From Jatrophihabitans sp035642535 (GTDB lineage: Bacteria; Actinomycetota; Actinomycetes; Mycobacteriales; Jatrophihabitantaceae), in contig DASQSE010000132.1 in assembly GCA_035642535.1 (NCBI GenBank), forward strand, positions 1-64,000: a stretch of 64,000 bases of DNA, in the 5' to 3' direction. The notes below the pieces were generated by a model. It did no database searches, had not been told where the DNA came from, and was given only the letters and a program-made list of their open reading frames with translations. A program made the position numbers and the translations under genes. Position 1 is the first letter of the stretch, and the number at the start of each line of letters is the position of its first letter. Shown in pieces: positions 42,101 to 50,910 of the stretch.

Positions 42101-43459
42101 GTCCGCGACGTCGAGCACGTCGAGGCGATAGCCCCGGATCAGATCCTCTTCGTACAGCGTCTTGGGCTTCGGCGATCCGGACTGCGGGAAGTATCCGTCC
42201 TGCAGGTTGGTCTGGCGGGCCAGCGTCGCCACCATCAGGGTCGCCCGCCCGTTGCGCGCGATGGCGAACCCGCCGGTCCGCAGCGCGGGCAATGCGTAGC
42301 GATCCGGTGTGCTGGCGGTCAGCTTGCTCGCCCCGTTGCGGCTGCGCGTGACGTTGTTGGCGAACTGCACCGCTTTGACGGCGGCGCCGTCGTGTTCGAC
42401 CCGGACGGCGCGGTAGAGGGCCGGGACGCCGACCTTGAGCATCCGGTCGACGTGATCGGTGTGCGTCGGATCCTTGGGGGCGGGCTTGAAGACGCCCTTC
42501 GCCAGGTATGCCTGCGTTGCGGGCAGGACGAGGTTCGTCGGCACGAGTGGGTTGAACTTGGTCGGGTCGATGGAGACCGAAACCGGGTGGTACGTCCCGT
42601 TCAGGATCGCGGCGTCGATCGGGCCGGCGCGCAGGTCGAGGACGAGGCCGAGCACACGCAGCAGGGTCGGCAGACTCTGCAGGCCCGCGACTCGCTGGTG
42701 GAAGTCCCAGACCGGCACCGGTGGACGGGTGGTGAGCGTGTCGCTCGTCCCCAGACCGCGTTGCAGGAACCGCTGGTGTTGCAGGAACGCCAGCGAAGTC
42801 GCGGCGCCGTCGATACCGGTCGACGCCGCGATCGTCGACAGGTCGTAGGGCACCGCCTTGTCGGTGATGAGCGTCTGCTCCAGCGCCTGGTTCAGCTTCG
42901 TCTTGCGCTGCTCGCCGCTGCCCGGGATGCCGGCTGCGCCGCCGGCGATCCGCGGCGGGTTGTTCTGCTGGAAGCCCATCGGCCCGAAGGCGGAGACGTC
43001 GACGAGATCCTTGTACTCGGGGAACGTCGCCGGCGAGTTGAACCCGAATCGGGCGTAGGCGGCTTGGAGCGCGTCGACCAGATGGCCGACCGGGGCCGAC
43101 CGGATCTTGCGGTTGTCGTAGCCCTGGAAGACGTAAGGCGTGACGGTCGTCCCGCCGGGAAGCAGGTTCCCGAAGCGGGTTGCGTCGGGGGCGTGTGGCC
43201 CGACCCGGGTCACCGGAAGCGGCGGACCGGGCACGCCATTCACGTGCAGTTCGATCGTGGGCAGGAACGCGTTGACGGTGTCCGGCCAGGTCCGGGTCAC
43301 GGCCCAGTCCGGGTAGTCGCTGAGATGTGCGGTCGAGACGTCGGCGTCCAGCCGCGGGGAAACGAGCAGCGAGAAGTCCAGGAACAGGTCGCCGGACTGG
43401 TCCTTGAAGACGCCGAACGGCAGCACCGTGAAGATCAGATCCTGTTGGAAGCTGGCCAT
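39101..43459 (-). CDS. Very large (1452-residue) protein of unknown function, no signal peptide
   Basis: I do not recognise this protein. It starts MASFQQDLIFTVLPFGVFKD, with no signal or hydrophobic segment, and is mostly beta-type and aromatic/Pro/Asp-rich throughout. A segment near residues 560-600 (RTYQLRARAADLAGN) looks like an Ig/fibronectin-type strand pair, as found in extracellular beta-sandwich proteins, and similar short segments recur to the end. Its start overlaps the stop of the Tat-exported 1163-residue gene by one base, so the two are made together. It might be exported as a passenger of the Tat partner, act in the cytosol, or be shed by lysis; none can be decided here. Confidence 0.8.
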   Translation of the reverse strand: MASFQQDLIFTVLPFGVFKDQSGDLFLDFSLLVSPRLDADVSTAHLSDYPDWAVTRTWPDTVNAFLPTIELHVNGVPGPPLPVTRVGPHAPDATRFGNLLPGGTTVTPYVFQGYDNRKIRSAPVGHLVDALQAAYARFGFNSPATFPEYKDLVDVSAFGPMGFQQNNPPRIAGGAAGIPGSGEQRKTKLNQALEQTLITDKAVPYDLSTIAASTGIDGAATSLAFLQHQRFLQRGLGTSDTLTTRPPVPVWDFHQRVAGLQSLPTLLRVLGLVLDLRAGPIDAAILNGTYHPVSVSIDPTKFNPLVPTNLVLPATQAYLAKGVFKPAPKDPTHTDHVDRMLKVGVPALYRAVRVEHDGAAVKAVQFANNVTRSRNGASKLTASTPDRYALPALRTGGFAIARNGRATLMVATLARQTNLQDGYFPQSGSPKPKTLYEEDLIRGYRLDVLDVADGKWRSLMWRQGPVTVAGTDPLFVREEDTVVPAPTTADRPDPPDPNADLYLQETLTRWDGWSLAVPRLGTPFPSTAAGATDFNLTAEWHVPGSSRSGDEEQTTLNELRLPRLRFGRTYQLRARAADLAGNALLPAAAPHSTLVETPPLRHLRFEPLVAPRAVLLRSGLWAHPPAPMADTPVLRPGDSEEVVVIRSESATVDAKTTLDNGTSMRLLLPAQTSVTMAEHHHAFDDAIAGKPMEQALAVYNAIAGRDAASIHDAASLLDGTAPNSTANPYLFPDLLPIDYLPDVPGRVALVRHLPINAVKQTTAELPFDTAKKGWPQLQAVRVKLSRGQTDWTTTVVPDATDPSRTTELDLTLAKGVMVTTLVNSGIDKLTVSIMAIWEWIEEYAKAHTKSTTEVLHQILAGEHWMFTPWRKVTFIHAVRTPLKDPVLLIKPAKTAIGQTYAAFVGTKTDPKSGTILFSRRSTARVDVDATWAMPVDTGSNDDPVTPQDFRAPAFDIEPARAGFGWVKDPNGNSIQNVDAQNLDTRHEFHDTKFRAVTYRGTATSFYVEYFRQHFDLPFTIASLQLAREPGVAFEASTVQLTVRSDNKPPRRLVPAPPGTDPSAPAPTPGDYLVVEDPNLNGANPDAATHGTIQLLANAAVSQDQTLVNPVVEFAYVGPTIHTFSDPAADKTVHMHVLNSARPKAPHVRYVVPIYQRTLTRGGIARTGGALRVYLERPWWSSGDEERLGVVCWHRGASTAKLPPDALAPYVTQWGYDPVFRSTTDVPDQPTPACFPFATSSRSDGALSIEEAGSKVDVAGHDVGFDIDRGLWYCDIRVTDPRGNSLTTYTPFIRMALARYQPFSIHDAHLSRVVLVDYAQLAPDRHLTVTGSGLKRAVTITGRAARATSSDTRASKMLLLIEEKDARVTDDALGWNLASGPTGFQDTVTMTASAASSKSDFVTWTAEVQLPDGNSKPLRLTFEEYERIDGGTGDSAGMGRLAWTESIVVQSPN

Positions 43460-46400
43460 CAGACACCCACCCCGATGAGCGCGAAGGACGTGCAGTATTC
43501 GGCCCAGTCCTGGGCGGTCATGTACGTGCCGAAGTCATGCGGTGGCGGATCGGCGGGCGGGCCGGCGAGCGCCTGCTGCCTCGCGTTGGCCGCGAACGCG
43601 CTCGGGCCCGATCCGGCGAACTCCTCGTGCACGCTGAACCCGATGTCACCGCCGAAGAAGAGCACGTGCACCGAGATCGTCATCTCGGCGTCGCCGGACA
43701 GCTGGGACGAGGTGCCGTCGCTCTGGTACACCAGCGCGAGGTACAGCTCGACCGACACCGACACGATGCCCAGCGCTGATATCCCGCCGTACGCCTTCAC
43801 GTACGCGGTGAGGTCGACGCTCTCGCGGCCGTCGTTCTGCTTCTCCAGCTCGAAGTAGACCCCACCGGTCAGCGACACCTCGCCGCTCGCGATCCCGATG
43901 TCGATGGAGATGCCGAGGCCGAAGTCGAAGCTGAACTCCAGCAGCTCCACGCCGTCCGGACCGATGCCGAGCCCGACGAACCCGCCGCCGGTGAAGATCA
44001 TGATTTCGAGCTGGAAGGGGTTGTCGCGCGTGCAGAACGAGAAGTCGAAACGGACCGGGTCGCCGTTGTACGGGATCGCCACGCCGGCGAGGAAGGCCAG
44101 GTTCTCCAGCGCGAACACGCCGACGGCGATGGTCGGGATGGCCAGTGTCAGCGTGGCGGTGATCGCGTCGCCGCTGGTGTCGATGACCAAACCGCTGCCG
44201 GCGAAGCTGAGGTAGTCGGCGAGGTCCTGCACGAACGACAGCGCGCCCTGGAACTGCACCCCGTCGGCGCCGATCGCGACGTCGACGTCGGTCTTCTTGC
44301 CCGACTGCGAGCGGAAGGTGAGGCTGTCGAACGGGATCGTGACGAACTGCTCGTCGCCGAACAGGCGGATTTCGAAGTCGCGGATCTGGCCGACCACCGT
44401 CGAGGTCGAGTTCGCGGGGTTCATGAGGTCCGTGACGATCACGGCGTGCAGGTCCATCGAGTCGCTGGACGGATCGGTGTCCGGCACGAAGACTTCGATC
44501 TCTTGTCCGGCCACGGTCGGGCCACCGGAGGTGATCTCCGGGTGCCAGTCGAGCGTCGTCACGATCCGGTGCGGATCCAACCGCTCCACCGAAGTCAGCT
44601 CCAGCGCCTGGCTGTTGGCGCCGTCGCCGAAACCGACGCTGTTCAGGATCGCCTGGAGCGGGATCCCGCCGAGCAGCTTGGCGTCGACGCCGTGGAACAC
44701 GTCCTCCGGGTCGAACGTGCCCAGCGCCAGATTGTGGAGGCTGCCGGTCTTGCCGGCGGACAGCGGGCCGATCTCGCGGGAGATCCCGTCCACGCCGAGG
44801 TTCGGTGTGATCGCGCCGCCGCTCTTGTCGGTTCTGAAATTGATCGTGTGCCGCGTCGCACCGCCGCTGCGCTGGAGGAACACGCCGCCCGGGTTGACGA
44901 CACCCTGGTTGGGGTCGAGGTTGAACTCGTTGGCGAGGTAGTGGCCGGACTCGTACTCCATCGTCGTCGTGCCCACGCTGCCGCCGGATGCGGCCTCCGC
45001 CTCGGGCAGCTTGACCGCTGCGCTGTGCAGCGCCGGGAAGAAGCGCGGCTGGCTGGTCGCGCTGAGGTGGCCCGCGCTGACGCCGTTCTTCGGCGCCTCG
45101 ACGCCGAGCTCGAAGCTGGCCAGCACGAGCTGCGTTGCGCCTGCCGGGGCCGTCGGATCCTTCGGCACGGCCATGCTGACCCGTTGACCGGCCAGGTCGA
45201 CGACCGGGTACTTCGTCTTCCAGTTCGTGAACGCCTGGGTCATCGTCGTGGAGTCCGCGTAGGCGACCGTGTCGTCCACCCACAGCACGGGGGTGTGCAT
45301 GTCGATCGGGTCGCCGGCCCGGTCGGTACCCCGGAAGTGGAACTTGTACGGCGAACCGTCGAGATTCCTCGGCTGGAACAGCAGTTCCTCGGTGGCCTGC
45401 GTGCTGGTGTACTTCACCGGAGCCTGGAGATCCGGCGTCACGAGGGTCAGCGCCTCGACGCTGGTGAACGGGATGTTGCGGCCGCCGTGGTCGATGCTGT
45501 CGTTGCCCGCGTAGCTCTTCACCGGCGCGGTGACGACGATGAACGTCTTCTGCCGCAGGTACGCGCCGACTGCGCCGCTCGGCGTCTTCTCGGTGAACTC
45601 GCGCTCGGCGATCGTGACGAGCGACGCCTTGTGTCCCCACGGGAAGAGGTAGCCCTTCCGCACGACGCGTACGTAGCTGTCGCGCGCCTGCACGGCGCGG
45701 TGCCGCCAGGACAGCAGCGAGGTGTTGAACTTGTTCTTGGTTGTCGAGTTCGGCAGATCCCAGTGGGCGTCGCAGTCCAGCCAGCCGCCGAGCGAGGTGA
45801 GCATGAGTCGATCGACCGTGGCGGGCGACGGCAGGTAGCCCGGGCTGGTGCGCGTCGCCCCCCGGCGGTAGGGCCCGCCCTGGCTGTCGGGGGTGAAGTC
45901 GGCGGAGAGCCGGACGATGTCGTAGCGATCGACGTAGCGCAGCGAGGAGGTGAACGACGGCGGGGTGCTCCCGAGCTTGTCGTCGCTCTTGTTGGCCGCG
46001 AGGTCGGCGGCGAAGTTCGGGTCGGTGGACCAGATCGCGCGGACCGTGCGCAGGTCGCGATTGGTCTCGTCCACGGCGAAGAAGCTGAAGTCGCCCACCG
46101 TCCTGTGCAGGCGCGTGGCGAGCCGGGTGTGCCAGAGCTCGGTCCAGCCGTTGTGCGTCACCGGCGCTTTCGAGTTGACGAAGATGACCGAGTCGAACGT
46201 GTTCGGGTTGCTCGTCGGGCGAACCGGCGGCGAGAGGACGAGGTGGTAGGGCAGCTCGATCGCGGTCTCGCCCGGCTCGGGTGCGCGCGGCGCGCCGAGT
46301 CCGGTCGGCGGCGCGAGGGGGTTGATCGGCGGCACCGCGTTGGGCACGACGCTCAGCAGCAGGTTGACCCAATTGAGTAGGTCGTCCGTGGTGAGCGTGA

Positions 46401-46950
46401 TGGGGGAGTCGCTGCCCGGCGCGAGCATGTCGTCGGGGAGGACGAACGCCAGCTGGGTGGCGCCGGCGATGCGCGAGCCGACCGGCGGTGCCTGGACCGC
46501 CGCCGTGGGCTTCTGGTCGAGCGGTGCGTTCTTCTGCCTGGGCAGGTCGCTGTCGTTCAACGGATACGCCTGTTCGGCCACGTGCATCGGCGCCGGTGCT
46601 GTGAAGCCGTCGCCGCCGTACTGTGCGCGGGTTCGGCCGAACTGGATGCCGAGGTAGCTCGGGAATGCGTCGGCGATCTTCGTCAGCACCGGCGGCGACT
46701 GCGTGTAGTCGATGCTGGTGTTGAAGCCGGTGATGGTTAGCAGCAGCTGGTCCTGCGGGCGGCGCACGAAGATGGGCCAGCCGAAGATGTCGGCAGCCGA
46801 CTCGGGCGAGATCTGCTGCACGGCCGCGTCGAGGGCATCCGGGCTGCGGGCGTCGGCGCCCAGCACGTTGCACAGCGCTGCGCCGCCGAGCGCGGTGCCG
46901 GACAGGACGAGGAACCTGCGCCGCGGCGTTCCTTGGGTTTGCTCGGTCAC
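43459..46950 (-). CDS. Large (1163-residue) Tat-exported protein of unknown function
   Basis: From a GTG at 46950 overlapping the DUF4242-like stop by GTGA. Residues 8-34 form a twin-arginine signal: TPRRRFLVLSGTALGG, hydrophobic core, and an Ala-Asp-Ala cleavage site after residue 34; the Cys at 27 is preceded by Leu and does not make a lipobox. The mature protein is beta-rich. Its last ~350 residues are unusual runs of short alternating-hydrophobic strands separated by Gly/Asp turns (for example FVGLGIGPDGVELLEFSFDF), reminiscent of amphipathic barrel or layered beta structures. No enzyme motif seen. Folded export by Tat implies cofactor binding or complex formation before export. Confidence 0.82.
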   Translation of the reverse strand: MTEQTQGTPRRRFLVLSGTALGGAALCNVLGADARSPDALDAAVQQISPESAADIFGWPIFVRRPQDQLLLTITGFNTSIDYTQSPPVLTKIADAFPSYLGIQFGRTRAQYGGDGFTAPAPMHVAEQAYPLNDSDLPRQKNAPLDQKPTAAVQAPPVGSRIAGATQLAFVLPDDMLAPGSDSPITLTTDDLLNWVNLLLSVVPNAVPPINPLAPPTGLGAPRAPEPGETAIELPYHLVLSPPVRPTSNPNTFDSVIFVNSKAPVTHNGWTELWHTRLATRLHRTVGDFSFFAVDETNRDLRTVRAIWSTDPNFAADLAANKSDDKLGSTPPSFTSSLRYVDRYDIVRLSADFTPDSQGGPYRRGATRTSPGYLPSPATVDRLMLTSLGGWLDCDAHWDLPNSTTKNKFNTSLLSWRHRAVQARDSYVRVVRKGYLFPWGHKASLVTIAEREFTEKTPSGAVGAYLRQKTFIVVTAPVKSYAGNDSIDHGGRNIPFTSVEALTLVTPDLQAPVKYTSTQATEELLFQPRNLDGSPYKFHFRGTDRAGDPIDMHTPVLWVDDTVAYADSTTMTQAFTNWKTKYPVVDLAGQRVSMAVPKDPTAPAGATQLVLASFELGVEAPKNGVSAGHLSATSQPRFFPALHSAAVKLPEAEAASGGSVGTTTMEYESGHYLANEFNLDPNQGVVNPGGVFLQRSGGATRHTINFRTDKSGGAITPNLGVDGISREIGPLSAGKTGSLHNLALGTFDPEDVFHGVDAKLLGGIPLQAILNSVGFGDGANSQALELTSVERLDPHRIVTTLDWHPEITSGGPTVAGQEIEVFVPDTDPSSDSMDLHAVIVTDLMNPANSTSTVVGQIRDFEIRLFGDEQFVTIPFDSLTFRSQSGKKTDVDVAIGADGVQFQGALSFVQDLADYLSFAGSGLVIDTSGDAITATLTLAIPTIAVGVFALENLAFLAGVAIPYNGDPVRFDFSFCTRDNPFQLEIMIFTGGGFVGLGIGPDGVELLEFSFDFGLGISIDIGIASGEVSLTGGVYFELEKQNDGRESVDLTAYVKAYGGISALGIVSVSVELYLALVYQSDGTSSQLSGDAEMTISVHVLFFGGDIGFSVHEEFAGSGPSAFAANARQQALAGPPADPPPHDFGTYMTAQDWAEYCTSFALIGVGV

Positions 46951-47213
46951 GGTGCGGAACCTCCGCTGGTCTCGATCGCCTCGGTGATGCGCGTGAAGCG
47001 CAGGCCCGCCGCGTTCCCGGCGGCCCGCAAGGCTGCTTCGGACGGCGCTTCGAACAGTGCGAAGCACGTCTCGTCGGCGGGGAGGAACCAGGTCCGGATA
47101 TGGCGGATGGCGCTGGTGCCGTCGGCCCGAGCGGCCGCAGCCTGCTGGTCTGCCCGAGCGAAGTCCTGGTTTGTTACCGCTGGGGCGTACCGCTCCACCA
47201 CGAACAGCGCCAC
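46947..47213 (-). CDS. Small DUF4242 (SCO4226-like nickel-binding) family protein
   Basis: 88 residues from a GTG at 47213, chosen for GGGGAG 5 nt upstream and because it gives the family start (M)ALFVVERYAP; an ATG at 47228 is possible. The ferredoxin-like fold is suggested by RHIRTWFLPADETCFALFEA and AGLRFTRITEAI, which match the DUF4242 pattern (R-x-Y/W-F ... C-x-F/Y-E-A-P). A related Streptomyces protein binds nickel, but the His/Cys ligands are only partly kept. It is the first gene of the three-gene coupled operon. Confidence 0.75.
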   Translation of the reverse strand: MALFVVERYAPAVTNQDFARADQQAAAARADGTSAIRHIRTWFLPADETCFALFEAPSEAALRAAGNAAGLRFTRITEAIETSGGSAP

Positions 47214-47295
47214 CGCCGCTCCCCCCATGTGTGGCTCAGGTGGCCGAACGGTAGCGAGCCGGACGCACTGCGCGAATCCGTAGAGTCCGCAGAAA

Positions 47296-50097
47296 TTACG
47301 TGTCGTGCATCGCGAACCGCCGGCTCAGCTCGACCCGCGAGCGCACGCCCAGCTTGCGGTAGACCTGCTGGAGGTGCGTCTCGACGGTGCGCACCCCGGT
47401 GAACAGCGCGCCGGCGATCTCTCGGCTGGTGAGGCCCTGCGCGGCGAGGTCGGCGACCCGGTGCTCGGTGTCGGTGAGCGCCGTCGGGTCGGGTGCCACG
47501 TCGTTGCTGCGCCCGGCGATGCGGGTGAGCAGCTCGGCGCATCTGCCCGACCACGGCTGCGCGCCGAGCTGGTCGAACAGCTGCTTTGCCTCGGTCAGCG
47601 ACTGCTGGGCCTGCCTGCGATGCCGCGCGCGGCGGTGGATCTCGCCGGCGACGAGCAGCGTCCGAGCATGCTCGAAGGGCATGCCGAGCGCGCGACCGGT
47701 CGCGAGTGCGTCCGCGATGGCTTGCTCCGCGCCAGGTTGCGCGCCGGTCGCGGAGAGCAGCAGCGCGGTGCACCGGCGGACGGCCAGCTGCGGCCACGAG
47801 CCGGCCTCGGGCCGGCACCGAGCCAGCAGCTGGTCGAGCAGTTGTTGCGCGACGTCGGTATCGCGGGCCCGGATCCGGGCCTCGATCTCGAGCGCGATGG
47901 TGCGCAGCATCCCGAGTTGCACGAAGCCGGCGCGCAGCGCCCGGTCCGTGGCGCCGTCTACAGCGGCCAGCGCACGAGCGGCGTCGCCCGCTGCCAGGGC
48001 GAGCAGGCCGAGCGCCTCGTCGGCCAACTCGCCGGGCAGCGACAACCCGGTGCGGGCGTGGACGTCGAGTCCGACCGCCGCGTCCGCGCGGGCGTCGGCG
48101 GCGCGGCCCTGGGCGGCACGCAGGATGGCGCGGGCCGCCCGTACGCTCGCAATGCCGAACGGGATCTCGGCCAGCTCCGCAGCCTGTAGCGCCTCGTCGG
48201 CGTACCGGTCGGCGAGCGTCCAGTTCCCGGCCCAGGTTTCGAGCCGCACCAGGAGCCACCCGAGGATGGGGAGGCTGGCCTCGTCACCGCGCGCGACCGC
48301 GTCGGCGCGATCCCGGTCGACCAGCTCGCGCGCTCGCGCGATGTCGCCGCGGTGCGCCAACGCGACGGCCGCGGTGTACGACGGGGTCTCCTCGATGGGG
48401 ATCCGCGCCTGGGCCGGTTCGGCGCGCAGCGCGCGGTCGAGGAGATCGACGCGCAGCCGGTCACCGCACGCCCACCGCACGTAGGCCAGGCTTGCCGCGA
48501 CCTGCGCGTCGAGGAACCGGTCGTCGAGCCGGCCGGCCAGGTCGGTGAAGGCCGCGATGTGCGCCGGCGCGGTCTCCGGATCGCCACCGTTGAACGCGGC
48601 GAACCCAAGCGCGAAATGCGCAGCCATCTGCGCCCGTAGATCGTCGGCGCGCGCTTCGGCAAGTGCGCTCTCCAAGGTGCGCTGCCATACCGGGAGCGGC
48701 TGTCCGCTGTATCGCTGGTATTTCGCGAGTTGCAGCAGCAGCGGGGCGCGCCGCGGGCCGGGCGGTTCGTCGCGCAGCAGGTCGTCGAGCGCGGTGCGCG
48801 CCCGCCCGGGTTCGCCGGCGTCGAAGCGGAGCTCCGCCGCCGCGAGCCGCCGCGTGCGCACTCCCGGACCGTTGTCCGGCGGCGTCAGCGTGATGGCCAG
48901 CTCGGCAAGGTCGGCCGCGGTTTCGGTCGAGCCGCGCAGCCGGGCCGTGCCCGCTGCTTCGTCGAGCGCTCGCGCCACGTCTTCGTCCGGGCCGTCCGCA
49001 GCGAGCGCGCGATGCCGGGCACGGGCGAGCGGCGAGCCGACCGCTTGCGCGAGCCGGGCGTGGGTTGCGCGCCGCTGTCGCGGCGGGGCGTCGTCGATGA
49101 GGACGGAGCGCAGCAGCGGGTGGGTGAACGTAACTTCGCTACGCCGCGCCTCGACCACGCCGGCCTCGACGGCGGCCTCGAGGTGGCTGCGGGCCTGCTG
49201 CGGATCCGCCGCGGCGGCGGCGACGAGTTCGACCGGCGGGCTCGGCTCTAGCGCCGCGCCGAGCAGCACGTCACGCACCGCGTGCGGCAGGCCGGCAAGG
49301 CGGCGGTGCACCAGCCGGCGCAGCGAGTCGGGCACGGTGAGTTCGGCGTCGAGGTGGCTGGCATCCTCGCGGACCAGTAGCCGGGAGAGCTCCTGCGCGA
49401 AGTACGGGTTGCCGCCGGAGGCCTCGTAGATGCGGACGAGCAGGCGATGGTGCGGGGCGAACCGGAGGCGCTCGGCGAGCAACTCGCGGACCGCGCCCAG
49501 GCTCAGCGGCGCCGGGGTGATCGTGTGCACCCGCGCGGCCGGCACGTCGTCGGTCGGCAGCTCGGGTACGGAGCCGTCGTGGGTCCGCACGGTCGCGAGC
49601 AATCCGACGCGCTCGGCACCGAGCCTGCGCAGCGCGAAGGCGAGCACCCGGCGCGTGCTCGCGTCCAGCCACGCGAGGTCGTCCACAGCAAGCAGCACCG
49701 GCCGCACGCCGGCCAGCGCGCGCAGTGCGGTGAGCGTGCCGGTGGCCACCGAGCGCGGGTCGGCGGGCGCGGCGCCGGCCTCCTCGCGCAGCAGGGCGAC
49801 GCGCAGCGCATGCCGTTGCGGCCCGGGAAGCTGGTCGATCGCCTCGGCCGGGACGTCCTCGAACAGGTCGGCGAGCCCGGTGAAGCCGAGCGCCGACTCC
49901 GGCGCGACCGGACGCGCGGTGAGGACGTGGCAGTCGCGGGCGGCGGCGCAGGCCCGGCCCGCGTCCCAGAGCATCGTCTTGCCGATACCGGCCTCGCCGA
50001 CAACCAGGACGACGCGGTGCGCGGGCGCGCCACTGCCGAGGTCGGCGAGGAACGCGTCGAGGGCAGCCAGCTCGCCGACCCGTCCGAGTACGCGCAC
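47296..50097 (-). CDS. LuxR family regulator of the LAL type (large ATP-binding)
   Basis: 933 residues. An N-terminal AAA/STAND ATPase has Walker A VVGEAGIGKT (about residue 30) and Walker B VLLAVDDLAWLD; the middle ~550 residues are helical TPR-like; the C-terminus is a LuxR HTH, LTDTEHRVADLAAQGLTSRE followed by GVRTVETHLQQVYRKLGVRSR. The GTG at 50097 has GGGGGAG 6 nt upstream. LAL proteins activate pathway genes, often secondary metabolism or sugar use. It lies directly upstream of the DUF4242 operon on the same strand (82 nt gap), so that operon is its likely target. Confidence 0.92.
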   Translation of the reverse strand: MRVLGRVGELAALDAFLADLGSGAPAHRVVLVVGEAGIGKTMLWDAGRACAAARDCHVLTARPVAPESALGFTGLADLFEDVPAEAIDQLPGPQRHALRVALLREEAGAAPADPRSVATGTLTALRALAGVRPVLLAVDDLAWLDASTRRVLAFALRRLGAERVGLLATVRTHDGSVPELPTDDVPAARVHTITPAPLSLGAVRELLAERLRFAPHHRLLVRIYEASGGNPYFAQELSRLLVREDASHLDAELTVPDSLRRLVHRRLAGLPHAVRDVLLGAALEPSPPVELVAAAAADPQQARSHLEAAVEAGVVEARRSEVTFTHPLLRSVLIDDAPPRQRRATHARLAQAVGSPLARARHRALAADGPDEDVARALDEAAGTARLRGSTETAADLAELAITLTPPDNGPGVRTRRLAAAELRFDAGEPGRARTALDDLLRDEPPGPRRAPLLLQLAKYQRYSGQPLPVWQRTLESALAEARADDLRAQMAAHFALGFAAFNGGDPETAPAHIAAFTDLAGRLDDRFLDAQVAASLAYVRWACGDRLRVDLLDRALRAEPAQARIPIEETPSYTAAVALAHRGDIARARELVDRDRADAVARGDEASLPILGWLLVRLETWAGNWTLADRYADEALQAAELAEIPFGIASVRAARAILRAAQGRAADARADAAVGLDVHARTGLSLPGELADEALGLLALAAGDAARALAAVDGATDRALRAGFVQLGMLRTIALEIEARIRARDTDVAQQLLDQLLARCRPEAGSWPQLAVRRCTALLLSATGAQPGAEQAIADALATGRALGMPFEHARTLLVAGEIHRRARHRRQAQQSLTEAKQLFDQLGAQPWSGRCAELLTRIAGRSNDVAPDPTALTDTEHRVADLAAQGLTSREIAGALFTGVRTVETHLQQVYRKLGVRSRVELSRRFAMHDT

Positions 50098-50107
50098 GCC
50101 CGACTCC

Positions 50108-50133
50108 CCCCACGTCCGGTGATCGCCCCACGT
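50108..50133. repeat. Two direct CCCCACGT repeats upstream of the LAL gene
   Basis: CCCCACGT occurs at 50108-50115 and again at 50126-50133, 18 nt apart, followed each time by yCsG. Spacing close to two helical turns on one face suits binding of a LuxR dimer or tandem monomers for autoregulation. Confidence 0.35.
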
Positions 50134-50224
50134 TCCGAGTAGATGATGGGGGTTTGCCGGGCTGCGCACCAGTTGTGGCCCGCGCGCCCGCGCGTCCGGA
50201 TGCCCCAAGGGGCAGGGTGCGTCG

Positions 50225-50890
50225 TTACCAGCCGCGGGCGCGCCACTCCGGAATCTGGGGCCGCTCGACGCCGAGGGTCGAGTCGTTCCCGTGGCCGGGA
50301 TAGAACCAGGTGTCGTCCGGCAATGCGGCGAAGACGCGTTCCTCGAGATCGTTCATCAGCGAGTTGAAGTCTTCGGCATTCGTCGTCCTTCCGGGACCGC
50401 CGGGGAACAGCGAGTCGCCGGTGAACAAGTGCGGCACGCCTTCCGGGTCGCGGTAGAGGACGGCGACCGAGCCGGGGGTGTGACCACGCAGGCCGATGAT
50501 CGACATCGTCAGATCGCCGACCGTGATCTCGTCGCCGTCGGCGAGCCGCTCGTCGACGGCGACAGGCAGCTCGTCCGCGTCGTCGGCCCCTGCATAGACC
50601 GCGGCACCGGCGAATTCGACCGTGTCGGCGAGCGCCTGCCAATGGTCCGCGTGCCGATGCGTGGTCAGGATCGCCGAGACCGGCTCGCCCTCGAAGGCAA
50701 CCAGCTCGCGCAGCCGGTCCGCTTCGTTCGCAGCGTCGATCAACAGGCCCTCATCGGTCTGCGTGCAGCGGAGCAGGTACGCGTTGTTGTCCATCGGCCC
50801 GACGGCCAGCTTCGCGATCGTGAGGCCGGTCAGCCGGCGCACGTCCATCGGCCCGCCGACGGAAACCTGGCCCGTGTAGGTGTCGGTCAT
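50225..50890 (-). CDS. MBL-fold metallo-hydrolase
   Basis: 221 residues with the metallo-beta-lactamase motif THRHADHW (His-x-His-x-Asp-His), a later His in RGHTPGSVAV, Asp in FTGDSLFPGG and His in YPGHGNDST, the glyoxalase II-type set of two-metal ligands. DNNAYLLR near the start is typical of this branch. A TAGCGT -10 box lies 7 nt before the ATG. It may hydrolyse a thioester such as an S-acyl mycothiol; that is inference from the mycothiol context. Confidence 0.88.
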   Translation of the reverse strand: MTDTYTGQVSVGGPMDVRRLTGLTIAKLAVGPMDNNAYLLRCTQTDEGLLIDAANEADRLRELVAFEGEPVSAILTTHRHADHWQALADTVEFAGAAVYAGADDADELPVAVDERLADGDEITVGDLTMSIIGLRGHTPGSVAVLYRDPEGVPHLFTGDSLFPGGPGRTTNAEDFNSLMNDLEERVFAALPDDTWFYPGHGNDSTLGVERPQIPEWRARGW

Positions 50891-50910
50891 GGGCAAGACG
50901 CTACCGGCGC

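Noticed and set aside
39485..46380. Long plus-strand frames (590, 673 and 644 codons) opposite the giant genes
   Set aside because: Composition is Arg/Val/Asp-rich with no motifs, as expected for antisense of GC-rich genes.
40635..46873. Long alternative frames (943 and 1075 codons) over the two giant genes
   Set aside because: They are Arg/Pro/Ala-rich translations in a shifted frame on the same strand; the chosen frames have normal composition, coupled starts and a Tat signal.
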